From: Sporosarcina aquimarina
GTDB lineage: Bacteria; Bacillota; Bacilli; Bacillales_A; Planococcaceae
Assembly (NCBI RefSeq): GCF_023715615.1
Contig: NZ_JAMBOM010000001.1
Location: 620,001-684,000 of the forward strand
DNA length: 64,000 bases
Direction of reading: 5' to 3'
Shown: positions 18,553 through 26,788 of the stretch, one piece after another
How positions within the stretch are numbered: the stretch's first letter is position 1
Layout: the number at the start of each line of letters is the position of its first letter
Program-made: the position numbers and the translations under genes
The notes under the pieces: model-generated
What the model was told of the DNA's origin: nothing
The model's input: the letters and a program-made list of their open reading frames with translations, nothing else
The model's database searches: none

Positions 18553-19602
18553 ATGACAATAGTAAATGATACGCTTCTTAGAGCTGCCCGTGGAGAACAT
18601 ATTGATCACACACCGGTTTGGTATATGCGTCAGGCAGGAAGATCGCAACCTGAATATCGGAAAATCAAGGAAAAGTACTCACTTGAAGAGATTACGCACC
18701 AACCTGAATTGTGTGCCTATGTTACAAAATTACCAGTCGACCAATATGGCGTAGATGCTGCAATTTTATATAAAGATATTGTCACACCACTTCCTGGAAT
18801 GGGCGTCGATGTTCAGATTAAAGCTGGAATTGGGCCGGTTATTTCGAATCCGATTAAATCAGTCGCGGATATCGAGAAATTGACAGCGATGAATCCTGAA
18901 GATGATATTCCATTTGTTCTTGAAACGATTCGAATCCTAACCGAAGAACAATTAGATGTACCTCTCATCGGTTTTGCAGGAGCTCCCTTCACACTTGCGA
19001 GCTACATGATTGAAGGAGGTCCATCAAGAAATTATGCACGTACAAAAGCGTTTATGGTATCCGAGCCTCAAGCTTGGTTCGCGCTCATGGACAAACTTGC
19101 GGACACAATGATTACCTACGTCACTGCACAAGTCAAAGCAGGTGCGTCAGCGATTCAACTGTTCGATTCTTGGGTAGGAGCCTTGAATGTATCCGACTAT
19201 CGTATTTTCATTAAACCTGTAATGGAACGTATTTTCACAGAACTACGCAAATTGAATGTTCCTTTGATCACGTTTGGAGTAGGTGCAAGTCACCTAGCGA
19301 ACGAGTGGCATGAGCTTCCTGTTGATGTCGTCGGTCTAGATTGGAGACTCTCGATAGAAGAAGCAGGACAACGTGGATTAACAAAACCACTACAAGGGAA
19401 TCTTGACCCTACACTATTGCTGGCGAATTGGTCCGTCATTGAAGAACGTGCAAAAGTGATTATTGAACAAGGGGTTGCACACGGCAGCCACATCTTTAAC
19501 TTGGGGCATGGAGTATTCCCAGAAATCGAACCTGCCAAGCTGAAAAAACTAACTGAACTGATTCACACGTACAGTGCGGAATTACGCGCAACTAAAAACT
19601 AA
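18553..19602 (+). CDS. hemE: uroporphyrinogen decarboxylase
   Basis: 349 residues from ATG 18553. Signatures: [17 protein letters not shown] (N-terminal uroD motif with active-site Arg), [45 protein letters not shown] and NLGHGVFPE. It decarboxylates uroporphyrinogen III to coproporphyrinogen III. First gene of hemE-hemH-hemY, with 16-25-base gaps and no terminator between genes, so one operon. Confidence 0.97.
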   Translation: MTIVNDTLLRAARGEHIDHTPVWYMRQAGRSQPEYRKIKEKYSLEEITHQPELCAYVTKLPVDQYGVDAAILYKDIVTPLPGMGVDVQIKAGIGPVISNPIKSVADIEKLTAMNPEDDIPFVLETIRILTEEQLDVPLIGFAGAPFTLASYMIEGGPSRNYARTKAFMVSEPQAWFALMDKLADTMITYVTAQVKAGASAIQLFDSWVGALNVSDYRIFIKPVMERIFTELRKLNVPLITFGVGASHLANEWHELPVDVVGLDWRLSIEEAGQRGLTKPLQGNLDPTLLLANWSVIEERAKVIIEQGVAHGSHIFNLGHGVFPEIEPAKLKKLTELIHTYSAELRATKN

Positions 19603-19618
19603 ACTTGAGGTGATTGAC

Positions 19619-20548
19619 ATGGGAAAACGCACAATGGGACTTTTAGTAATGGCTTATGGTACACCTTACAAGGAAGAGGACATCGAGCCGTACTACACAC
19701 ATATCCGTCACGGACGTAAACCTGCACCGGAGCAACTTGAAGATTTGAAGAATCGTTACGAAGCAATCGGTGGAATTTCTCCACTTGCTCACATCACTGA
19801 AGGTCAAGCACAAGCACTTTGTGACACGTTGAACCAGGCTCAAGATGAGATTGAGTTCAAACTATATATTGGTCTAAAACACATTACGCCATTCATTGAA
19901 GAAGCCGTGGCGCAGATGGATAAAGACGGAATCAAAGAGGTAGTAACTGTTGTCCTGGCTCCTCACTATTCAACATTCTCTGTGAAATCGTACAATACAC
20001 GTGCGAAAGAAGAAGCGGATAAATACGGGATTTCCATCACTTCTGTTGAAAGCTGGTACAAACAACCGAAGTTCTTAAAGTATTGGGAAGAGAAGATTCG
20101 TGAAACCTTCGACAGTATGAGCGATGCAGAACGCGAAAAGTCAGTACTTGTAGTTTCAGCACACTCACTCCCACAAAAAATTCGCGAAGCTGGTGATCCT
20201 TACCCAGACCAGCTAGAGGAAACAGCAAAACTACTTGCAGAGGCAGCAGATGTGAAGGAATACGCTGTCGGATGGCAAAGTGAAGGACAGACAGGCGAGC
20301 CATGGCTTGGGCCAGATGTACAAGACTTAACACGTGAATTAAACAAGAAAAAAGGGTACACGTCATTTGTCTATACTCCAGTAGGTTTTGTTTCAGATCA
20401 CTTAGAAGTACTTTTTGACAACGACTATGAATGTAAAGTGGTCTGCGATGAAATCGGCGCAGCGTACCACCGACCTGCAATGCCAAATACAGATCCACTC
20501 TTTATCGGAGCTGTTGCAGATGCAGTGATTGAAAAAGTAAACCAGTAA
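19619..20548 (+). CDS. hemH: coproporphyrin ferrochelatase (HemH/CpfC)
   Basis: 309 residues from ATG 19619 behind TTGAGGTGA. Motifs: [64 protein letters not shown] (active-site His) and [15 protein letters not shown] (catalytic Glu). In Firmicutes this enzyme inserts Fe2+ into coproporphyrin III, not protoporphyrin. Second gene of the heme operon. Confidence 0.97.
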   Translation: MGKRTMGLLVMAYGTPYKEEDIEPYYTHIRHGRKPAPEQLEDLKNRYEAIGGISPLAHITEGQAQALCDTLNQAQDEIEFKLYIGLKHITPFIEEAVAQMDKDGIKEVVTVVLAPHYSTFSVKSYNTRAKEEADKYGISITSVESWYKQPKFLKYWEEKIRETFDSMSDAEREKSVLVVSAHSLPQKIREAGDPYPDQLEETAKLLAEAADVKEYAVGWQSEGQTGEPWLGPDVQDLTRELNKKKGYTSFVYTPVGFVSDHLEVLFDNDYECKVVCDEIGAAYHRPAMPNTDPLFIGAVADAVIEKVNQ

Positions 20549-20573
20549 GTTTTGAAAAGGACGTGTGAAGGCA

Positions 20574-21995
20574 ATGGACGAACAGCGTAAAAAAGTTGTC
20601 ATTGCGGGGGGCGGCATCACGGGTCTATCTGCTGCATTCTACATGCAGCAACAAATCCGTGAGCAGAATCTTCCCATCGATATTATTCTTGTCGAAGCAA
20701 CTAACCGACTTGGTGGTAAGATCCAAACTGTCAGACGCAACGGCTATATTATAGAACGCGGTCCAGATTCCTTTTTGATACGAAAAAAAAGTATGGACCG
20801 TCTTGCACAAGAGCTCGGTATCGCCGATCAGCTCGTGAAAAATGCAACAGGACAGTCGTATGTATTGTTGAATGATGAATTGCATCCAATTCCGGGTGGT
20901 TCGATTATGGGAGTTCCGACAGAAATCGGACCTTTCCTGAAAAGTAATCTGTTTTCATTGACAGGTAAAATTCGTGCAGCAGGGGATATTTTCTTACCCC
21001 GCTCTGATATTAAAGGCGATCAGTCATTAGGTGCATTTTTCCGACGTCGTTTCGGAAATGAAGTCGTGAATAACCTGATTGAACCGTTACTCTCTGGAGT
21101 CTATGCGGGTGACATTGACCACATGAGCATGGAATCGACATTCCCGCAATTTGTCAGCGTAGAAGAAAAACACAGAAGCCTCATCCTAGGCATGAAGAAA
21201 ACACAACCAAAGCCTGAACAACTACCGAACAAAGGGCATGCTGCAAAAAAAGAAGGCGCATTCCACACATTCCGTAATGGACTTGAAACAATTGTGGAGG
21301 CTCTGGAAGAACAGTTGCCTGAGGTGAATTTCATCAAAGGCGTTCGAATCGAGAGAATTGAAAAAGAAGAGGGTCGGACATTCGTAACCCTCAATGAAGG
21401 TTCTGTTATCGAAGCGGATGCAGTCATCCTCACTACGGGACATGCAGTCGCTCGTCAATTATTCGAGCCGCATGGGATTTTGCAAGAGCTGGAAGAGATT
21501 AAAACGTCATCCGTTGCGACGATAACGCTCGCATTCCCGGAAAGTGCTGTTGTCCAAGATAAGGAAGGAACAGGCTTCCTAGTCTCACGGAGTGGCGACT
21601 ATTCCATTACCGCTTGCACGTGGTTGAACCGTAAATGGCCGACTACGACACCTGACGGTAAAGTATTATTGCGTGCATTCGTCGGACGGATCGGCGAAGA
21701 AGCCATCGTCGATTTACCGGATGATGAAATTGAACAAATCGTTCTAGCGGATTTGCGAAAAATCTTTGAAATTAATGAAGATCCTGAGTTCTCCATCGTC
21801 ACACGTTGGAAAGATGATCGTCCGCAATACCGGGTCGGTCATAAAAAACTCATTGCAGACGCCAAAGAACAATTACGCACCGCATTTCCAGATATTGAGC
21901 TAGCAGGCGCATCTTATGAAGGAGTCGGCTTACCAGACTGCATCGACCAAGGAAAAGCAGCAGCGGAAAGCGTCATGCAGCGATTGACTCGCTAA
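20574..21995 (+). CDS. hemY: coproporphyrinogen oxidase (HemY/CgoX)
   Basis: 473-residue FAD protein: dinucleotide motif VVIAGGGITGLSAAFYM at the N-terminus, EATNRLGGKIQT, RGPDSFL, LLSGVYAGDIDHMSM and the C-terminal ASYEGVGLPDCIDQGK FAD-binding end. It oxidises coproporphyrinogen to coproporphyrin in the Gram-positive heme branch. The start is uncertain: GTG 20565 lies closer to AAAAGGA, but ATG 20574 gives the normal family N-terminus. Last gene of the operon, followed by a terminator. Confidence 0.95.
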   Translation: MDEQRKKVVIAGGGITGLSAAFYMQQQIREQNLPIDIILVEATNRLGGKIQTVRRNGYIIERGPDSFLIRKKSMDRLAQELGIADQLVKNATGQSYVLLNDELHPIPGGSIMGVPTEIGPFLKSNLFSLTGKIRAAGDIFLPRSDIKGDQSLGAFFRRRFGNEVVNNLIEPLLSGVYAGDIDHMSMESTFPQFVSVEEKHRSLILGMKKTQPKPEQLPNKGHAAKKEGAFHTFRNGLETIVEALEEQLPEVNFIKGVRIERIEKEEGRTFVTLNEGSVIEADAVILTTGHAVARQLFEPHGILQELEEIKTSSVATITLAFPESAVVQDKEGTGFLVSRSGDYSITACTWLNRKWPTTTPDGKVLLRAFVGRIGEEAIVDLPDDEIEQIVLADLRKIFEINEDPEFSIVTRWKDDRPQYRVGHKKLIADAKEQLRTAFPDIELAGASYEGVGLPDCIDQGKAAAESVMQRLTR

Positions 21996-22012
21996 AATTG
22001 ATTAATCTGAAA

Positions 22013-22052
22013 GACCTCACCCAGCCTATTTTGGCATGTGTGAGGTTTTTTT
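22013..22052 (+). terminator. terminator of hemEHY
   Basis: ACCTCAC/GTGTGAGGT stem with seven T residues after hemY. Confidence 0.8.
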
Positions 22053-22087
22053 GTTTGCTCGTCAGGTTAAAATGGCGGTTTTGGACG

Positions 22088-22213
22088 TTGTCGGACACTC
22101 AGCATAGATTCTCGATCACTCATGGGGGGTTCTCGATCAAACTTATGGAATTCTCCGCCACTTCGTGTGGTTTCTTCGACACATCTCGTAATTTCTTGAT
22201 AACGGTACACAAT
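22088..22213 (+). repeat. 21-bp tandem repeat array, TTCTC family (6 exact-length units)
   Basis: Six units, all exactly 21 bases (6 x 21 = 126), beginning TTGTCGGACAC, TTCTCGATCAC, TTCTCGATCAA, TTCTCCGCCAC, TTCTTCGACAC and TTCTTGATAAC; tails differ. The array ends in the family's conserved final unit and CAATTCAACGA. It is followed by TTAAAGGGATTAATTGG and CGCTTCGCTTG, a tail repeated after the next array. Confidence 0.8.
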
Positions 22214-22293
22214 TCAACGACTTAAAGGGATTAATTGGTGGCGCTTCGCTTGTTTAGTGAAGGGCTATCCCGTCGCACGTCATCATTTCTGTG

Positions 22294-22419
22294 TTCACTG
22301 ACAGTCCGCAGTGATTCCCCGATACTTCGAGAGATTTCTCCGACACAAGAGCATGTTTCTCCATCACCCCAGAATATTTCTCCGACACCTAGCAGAATTT
22401 CTCGATAACGGGACACAAT
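22294..22419 (+). repeat. 21-bp tandem repeat array, TTCTC family (second copy, 6 units)
   Basis: Again six units of exactly 21 bases, beginning TTCACTGACAG, TTCCCCGATAC, TTCTCCGACAC, TTCTCCATCAC, TTCTCCGACAC and TTCTCGATAAC. Unit tails differ from those of the array 200 bases upstream, but the final unit and the downstream tail (TTAAAGGATAAATTGG...CGCTTCGCTTG) match, so the array plus tail is an old duplication of about 206 bp. Confidence 0.8.
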
Positions 22420-22540
22420 TCCCAAAATTTAAAGGATAAATTGGTAGCGCTTCGCTTGATTATTATGAGGGGGATATGGAGGGAGTATCCTCATGGACTT
22501 ATTATGACAATGGGAACAACTAAAGTTAACAATAATACGT

Positions 22541-22668
22541 AGATTTCAGCGTAGGATGGCGACTCCTGAGGGATCAGGGAAGATTGAAGACCCTGGACGG
22601 AGCAAAGCGAAGGAAGCGGCTGAAATCAAGCCCCGCGGAAAGCGTCCATCCGAAGCAGAAATCAACAA
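22541..22668 (-). repeat. foldable dispersed element, copy 1
   Basis: 128-bp element in reverse orientation. Outer inverted repeat GATTTC/GAAATC, symmetric 6-base internal loop, inner stem GGATGG (22556-22561) with CCATCC (22648-22653), then the family's conserved ACGCTTTCCG, GATTTCAGCC, GGGTCTTCA and GGAGTCG blocks (read on the minus strand). Three other copies share these blocks but have different stem sequences. No open reading frame. Confidence 0.75.
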
Positions 22669-22694
22669 AGTCTAATCTTTCCCACTCCCACAAA

Positions 22695-22725
22695 AAAACT
22701 GCCTCAGAAGCCAGTATGTACTGAC
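22695..22725 (-). terminator. possible terminator of yhfH
   Basis: On the minus strand an imperfect ACTGGCT/AGGCAGT hairpin is followed by TTTTTTT, 43 bases past the yhfH stop. Confidence 0.5.
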
Positions 22726-22767
22726 GTCCTGTGACAGCCAATCAATCTAACCTATAACAGCAGCTCG

Positions 22768-22890
22768 TTATTCTGAGCACGATGGGCATTTTGTTTGATA
22801 GCACTCATGTTGTTCTTCCATCTGTTCACCGCAAGTAACACACTGTTTCGGAGGCAAATTCTTAAAAAATTCTACAACGTTTTCAATCAT
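22768..22890 (-). CDS. yhfH: YhfH family small zinc-ribbon-like protein
   Basis: 40 residues: MIENVVEFFKNLPPKQ, then CVTCGEQMEEQHEC and KCPSC, giving two CxxC pairs typical of a tiny zinc ribbon. The EFxxNLPxKxCxxCG...EQHECY pattern is that of the YhfH family; in B. subtilis yhfH also lies close to lplJ (yhfJ). GGAGCGGATGAGAA precedes the ATG. Role unknown. Confidence 0.8.
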   Translation of the reverse strand: MIENVVEFFKNLPPKQCVTCGEQMEEQHECYQTKCPSCSE

Positions 22891-23194
22891 TTCTCATCCG
22901 CTCCATTCAATTTGTAGTAGTACTACCTTGTCCAGTGACGAGTGTTATGCAACAGAGGCGACAAAAAAATTTGCTCTTCAGCTCCTTTGTACTAGCACTT
23001 CGACTTGTTACTCATAGTGTATTATAACAGATGGTCGACTGTCAATAATTTTTTAACAATTTAGAAAAATGGTTCTATCTTCATATGACAGCATAAGTCT
23101 ATTTATTCACGAACAGCTGTAGGCTACACTTGTCCCTATCATTACAAGTTATGTTAGAATGTCACTATCAGCTTCATATAAAGGGGAGACTAGC
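22891..23194. other. intergenic region between divergent yhfH and lplJ
   Basis: 304 bases without a gene. A TATAAT with an upstream TG (minus strand, 23021-23026) preceded by TTGACA only 13 bases away may be the yhfH promoter; the spacing is poor. The lplJ promoter is not clear. No repeat seen. Confidence 0.4.
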
Positions 23195-24187
23195 ATGCGT
23201 TTTGTAGATAACCAAGGCATTACGGATCCGCGAATTAACTTAGCGATTGAGGAATACGTACTCAAAACAATGGATACCGATGAGGATTCTTATCTTCTGT
23301 TCTATATCAATGAACCTTCCATCATTATTGGGAAAAACCAGAACACAATTGAAGAAATTGATACAGAGTACGTGGATGCAAACGGGATTCATGTCGTACG
23401 CAGACTTTCTGGTGGTGGCGCAGTGTACCATGATAAAGGAAACTTGAACTTCAGCTTCATCACAAAAGATGATGGCCAGTCGTTCCGTAACTTTAAAAAG
23501 TTCACGGAACCAGTTGTGGAAGCACTCGCTATAATGGGTGTGAAAGCGGAGTTACTTGGACGCAACGACTTACTCGTTGACGGTAAAAAAGTTTCAGGAA
23601 ATGCACAATTTGCAACCCAAGGTCGCATGTTCAGCCATGGGACGCTCATGTTTGACACGGAAATTGAAGAAGTAGTCAATGCGTTACGTGTAAAGAAAGA
23701 TAAGATTGAGTCCAAGGGGATTAAATCGATTCGCAGTCGTGTTACGAATATTTCTGAGCATATGGACAAACCGATGACGATCGAACAATTCCGTATGGAA
23801 ATCTTAAATTCGATTTTTGGTGGCGAAGAAAAAATACAATACAAAGTATTAACTGAGGAAGACTGGAAGAACATACACCAATTGTCCAAAGAGCGTTATG
23901 GCAACTGGAATTGGAACTATGGTCGCTCGCCGAAATGTAACGTCCAACATTCACATCGCTTCCCTGTGGGGAGCATCGATGTTCGACTACAAGTTGAAAA
24001 AGGGACAATCCATGAAGTACACATTTTTGGTGACTTCTTCGGAATCGGTAGTGTCACAGAGATTGAAAATCGTCTCGTGAATTGTCAGTATGACCGAGAA
24101 TCGATTACAGCTGCAGTCAGCAATCTCGATATTCCTAAGTTACTCGGTGGCATTACACAAGAAGAATTCGTGAATTTGATTTACTGA
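23195..24187 (+). CDS. lplJ: lipoate-protein ligase
   Basis: 330 residues from ATG 23195 (behind AAAGGGGAGA). The N-terminal catalytic domain has FYINEPSIIIGKNQNTIEEID, VVRRLSGGGAVYHDKGNLNFSF, GRNDLLVDGKKVSGNAQ and GTLMFDTE; a C-terminal accessory domain follows (about 245-330). It activates lipoate with ATP and attaches it to GcvH/E2 lysines. Lone gene between yhfH and the Bce-type operon, with its own terminator. Confidence 0.95.
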   Translation: MRFVDNQGITDPRINLAIEEYVLKTMDTDEDSYLLFYINEPSIIIGKNQNTIEEIDTEYVDANGIHVVRRLSGGGAVYHDKGNLNFSFITKDDGQSFRNFKKFTEPVVEALAIMGVKAELLGRNDLLVDGKKVSGNAQFATQGRMFSHGTLMFDTEIEEVVNALRVKKDKIESKGIKSIRSRVTNISEHMDKPMTIEQFRMEILNSIFGGEEKIQYKVLTEEDWKNIHQLSKERYGNWNWNYGRSPKCNVQHSHRFPVGSIDVRLQVEKGTIHEVHIFGDFFGIGSVTEIENRLVNCQYDRESITAAVSNLDIPKLLGGITQEEFVNLIY

Positions 24188-24194
24188 CATCCAA

Positions 24195-24237
24195 ACAGGT
24201 TTCTTCTGCCCAATCGGCGAGAGGAGCCTGTTTTTCA
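24195..24237 (+). terminator. terminator of lplJ
   Basis: AACAGG...CCTGTT outer stem with inner pairs, followed by TTTTTC. Confidence 0.7.
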
Positions 24238-24307
24238 TATGTGTGAGAAAGGCGAGTGGAGAGGATTTACGGTATACTGATACTACTTGTAAAGGGGGCG
24301 CGGATCT

Positions 24308-25012
24308 ATGGAGAAACATCGTATTTTTATCGTTGAGGATGATCGTAAAATCGCGGAACTGCTTGCAGACACACTGCGGAAATACCAGTATGACGTAGCC
24401 GTTGCGGAGGATTTTGATCAAATCGCGGATGAGTGTCTGTCGTTCGATCCGCATCTGATTTTACTCGACATCAACTTACCTACATATGACGGCTATTATT
24501 GGTGCCGCCAGTTGAGGACTCAAACGACATGTCCGATTCTTTTTATTTCGGCACGTTCAGGTGATATGGACCAAGTGTTTGCACTTGAAAATGGTGGAGA
24601 CGATTTTATCACGAAACCATTCCATTATGACGTCGTTTTAGCAAAAATCAGAAGCCATCTACGCCGTTCGTTTGGCGAATATGCACCTGCGCAGTCGGAA
24701 CGAATTGTAAAAGTAGGGGCGTTGACGCTGTTTGCAGAAAGAATGGAACTACAATCAGGAGACACCCTTGTTCCACTTCAGAAAAAGGAGTGCATTATTC
24801 TGGAGTTGTTGATGGAGGCGGCACCGAAAGTGGTATCCCGCGAGACGTTACTCGAAGAACTCTGGGACGATCAGTCATTTGTAGATGAAAACACGTTGAA
24901 TGTCAACATTGCTCGCGTCCGAAAAAAACTAGCGGATTTTGATATTCTTTCAACAATCGATACAGTTCGTGGAGCTGGTTACCGATTTGTACTAGCGACT
25001 GAAGAAGTATGA
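24308..25012 (+). CDS. OmpR-family response regulator of Bce-type module
   Basis: 234 residues: receiver domain (FIVEDDRKIAELL, phospho-acceptor Asp in LILLDINLPTYDG, Lys in DDFITKPFHYD) and winged-helix DNA-binding domain (LQKKECIILELLMEAAPKVVSRETLLEELW...NTLNVNIARVRKKL). The GYYWCRQLR segment after the Asp is typical of BceR-like regulators. It overlaps the kinase gene by four bases. Expected to activate the ABC genes that follow when the kinase senses a peptide antibiotic. Confidence 0.92.
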   Translation: MEKHRIFIVEDDRKIAELLADTLRKYQYDVAVAEDFDQIADECLSFDPHLILLDINLPTYDGYYWCRQLRTQTTCPILFISARSGDMDQVFALENGGDDFITKPFHYDVVLAKIRSHLRRSFGEYAPAQSERIVKVGALTLFAERMELQSGDTLVPLQKKECIILELLMEAAPKVVSRETLLEELWDDQSFVDENTLNVNIARVRKKLADFDILSTIDTVRGAGYRFVLATEEV

Positions 25013-26055
25013 ATAAGTACAGGCTATTTATAAAGGAACATGCCTCATTTTTGCTGTTCCAGTTTGTATTGCTGCTATTTATTGTCCTTCTTTTTTGGCT
25101 CGATGGTTCGCGCGACTGGGGCACAGCCGTGTACGCAATAGTGATGGGGATCATGTTGACCATTGGCTACTTACTCGTGAAATTCATTACACGGCGATCG
25201 TTTTATGAAGTGTACGAGCGAGATCCGGGGCGGATGGAAGATGCCTTAATCGGACGGCCACAAACGCCGGAACATCGGATGACAGCACAATATATGCGTA
25301 AATTGTATAGACTCTATCATAGTGATGTTCAAAAGCTTGACGCAGCACAACATCGACAACTGCATTTCATTAACCAATGGGTGCATCAGATGAAAACACC
25401 GATTTCAGTTCTTGGCTTACTCTTGCAAGAAGAAGAAATCGATCGAAAAAGTTTCCATGAAGAGCTCGATAGATTGCAGGATGGACTAGATGCGGTGCTC
25501 GTCAATGCACGACTCGAGACATTTGAAGATGATATGAGAATTGAGCGGATTGTATTGGAAGACCTCGTTCGACAAGTGGTGACAGAGCATAAGCGGTTAT
25601 TCATCACAAATGGGGTGTTTCCTGAAATTCATGTAGATCCGGAATATGTCGTCGCAACCGACCCGAAATGGATGAAAATTATACTTGGACAATTTATAAC
25701 GAATGCGGTGAAGTATACGTTTAAAAAAGGCAAAAAAGTGTACATGACTGCTGATAGAACGGAGCAAGGCATCAAGTTGACCGTAGAGGATGAAGGTATT
25801 GGTATACCTGAAACGGATGTGAAGCGAGTAACTCGTGCGTTTTTCACTGGAGAAAACGGTCGGAAAACTGGAGAATCGACAGGGATGGGATTATATATCG
25901 CATCTGAAGTATGCGAACGACTTGGACACGCGTTGACAATTGAGTCGAAAGTGGGCGAAGGGACAGCAGTGTCTGTGTTGTTTTCGAATGGAGAGGCGGT
26001 AGAAAACGATGGCGCGGAAAATCGTCGAGTTATCGGAAGTGACGAAAATTTATGA
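25009..26055 (+). CDS. intramembrane-sensing histidine kinase (BceS-like)
   Basis: 348 residues. Two N-terminal membrane helices (about 12-30 and 37-57) joined by only a few residues, so there is no extracellular sensor domain; such kinases are told of antibiotic flux by the partner ABC permease. HisKA box with acceptor His in INQWVHQMKTPISVL; HATPase with ITNAVKYTFKKGKK, DEGIGIP and GMGLYIA. It ends inside the ATPase gene (47-base overlap), which suggests coupled translation. Confidence 0.92.
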   Translation: MNKYRLFIKEHASFLLFQFVLLLFIVLLFWLDGSRDWGTAVYAIVMGIMLTIGYLLVKFITRRSFYEVYERDPGRMEDALIGRPQTPEHRMTAQYMRKLYRLYHSDVQKLDAAQHRQLHFINQWVHQMKTPISVLGLLLQEEEIDRKSFHEELDRLQDGLDAVLVNARLETFEDDMRIERIVLEDLVRQVVTEHKRLFITNGVFPEIHVDPEYVVATDPKWMKIILGQFITNAVKYTFKKGKKVYMTADRTEQGIKLTVEDEGIGIPETDVKRVTRAFFTGENGRKTGESTGMGLYIASEVCERLGHALTIESKVGEGTAVSVLFSNGEAVENDGAENRRVIGSDENL

Positions 26056-26788
26056 AGGCAAAGTGATGCATCGAGCGTTGAATCGTCTCGATTTTGAAGC
26101 AGAAGAAGGCGAGTTCATCGCGATTATGGGGCCATCTGGTAGCGGTAAAACGACATTGCTTAATCTTATTTCAACAATTGACTTGCCAACGTATGGAAGG
26201 ATTGCGGTGAATGGGATTGAACCCGAAGCGCTCAATCAAAATGACCTCGCGTTATTTAGAAGAAGGAACTTAGGATTTGTCTTTCAGACAATCAATTTGC
26301 TACAAATGCTGACAGTTGAGGAAAACTTGGTGCTCCCGTTAACGCTCGATCACGTGTCAGTGCCTGAGATGAAACAAAGAATTGCAGCTCTCGCGGACAA
26401 ACTGTCACTAAATGAAATTTTATCCAGAAGACCAGACGAATTATCTGGTGGGCAAGCACAACGCACAGCAGTCGGCCGTGCGCTTATCCATGAGCCAGAA
26501 CTCATTTTGGCAGATGAACCGACAGGAAATCTCGACTCGAAATCAGCACGGGATGTATTGGAACTACTATCGAAAATCAATCAAACTGCAGGCACCACGA
26601 TTATTATGGTGACACATGATCCGCTTGCCGCAAGTTATTGTGATCGTGTGTTGTTCATCAAAGATGGTGAGTTTTTCAATGAATTGTACAAAGATGAACA
26701 GCGCCGGACATTTTTTCAGCAGATTTTAAACGTGCTGTCGTTGCTCGGAGGGAACGTCAATGACCTTTCGTCAGTTCGCCTACCGTAA
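26009..26788 (+). CDS. Bce-type ABC transporter ATPase
   Basis: 259 residues. Walker A GPSGSGKTTLLN, Q-loop in FVFQTINLLQMLTVEENL, signature LSGGQAQRTAVGRAL, Walker B LILADEPTGNLD and H-loop MVTHD. LolD/MacB-type ATPase of the peptide-antibiotic resistance family. The ATG lies within the kinase 3' end behind GGAGAGG; its own 3' end overlaps the permease start by 29 bases. Confidence 0.94.
   Translation: MARKIVELSEVTKIYEGKVMHRALNRLDFEAEEGEFIAIMGPSGSGKTTLLNLISTIDLPTYGRIAVNGIEPEALNQNDLALFRRRNLGFVFQTINLLQMLTVEENLVLPLTLDHVSVPEMKQRIAALADKLSLNEILSRRPDELSGGQAQRTAVGRALIHEPELILADEPTGNLDSKSARDVLELLSKINQTAGTTIIMVTHDPLAASYCDRVLFIKDGEFFNELYKDEQRRTFFQQILNVLSLLGGNVNDLSSVRLP

Noticed and set aside
22088..22419. 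CRISPR array
   Set aside because: Heads are only about 10 imperfect bases, the period is 21 bp, there is no leader and no cas gene, and the units are far shorter than CRISPR repeat-spacer units.
24250..24307. BceR-type operator (TNACA-N4-TGTAA) before the response regulator
   Set aside because: Only a loose TTTAC...GTAAA inverted repeat with the wrong spacing is present.
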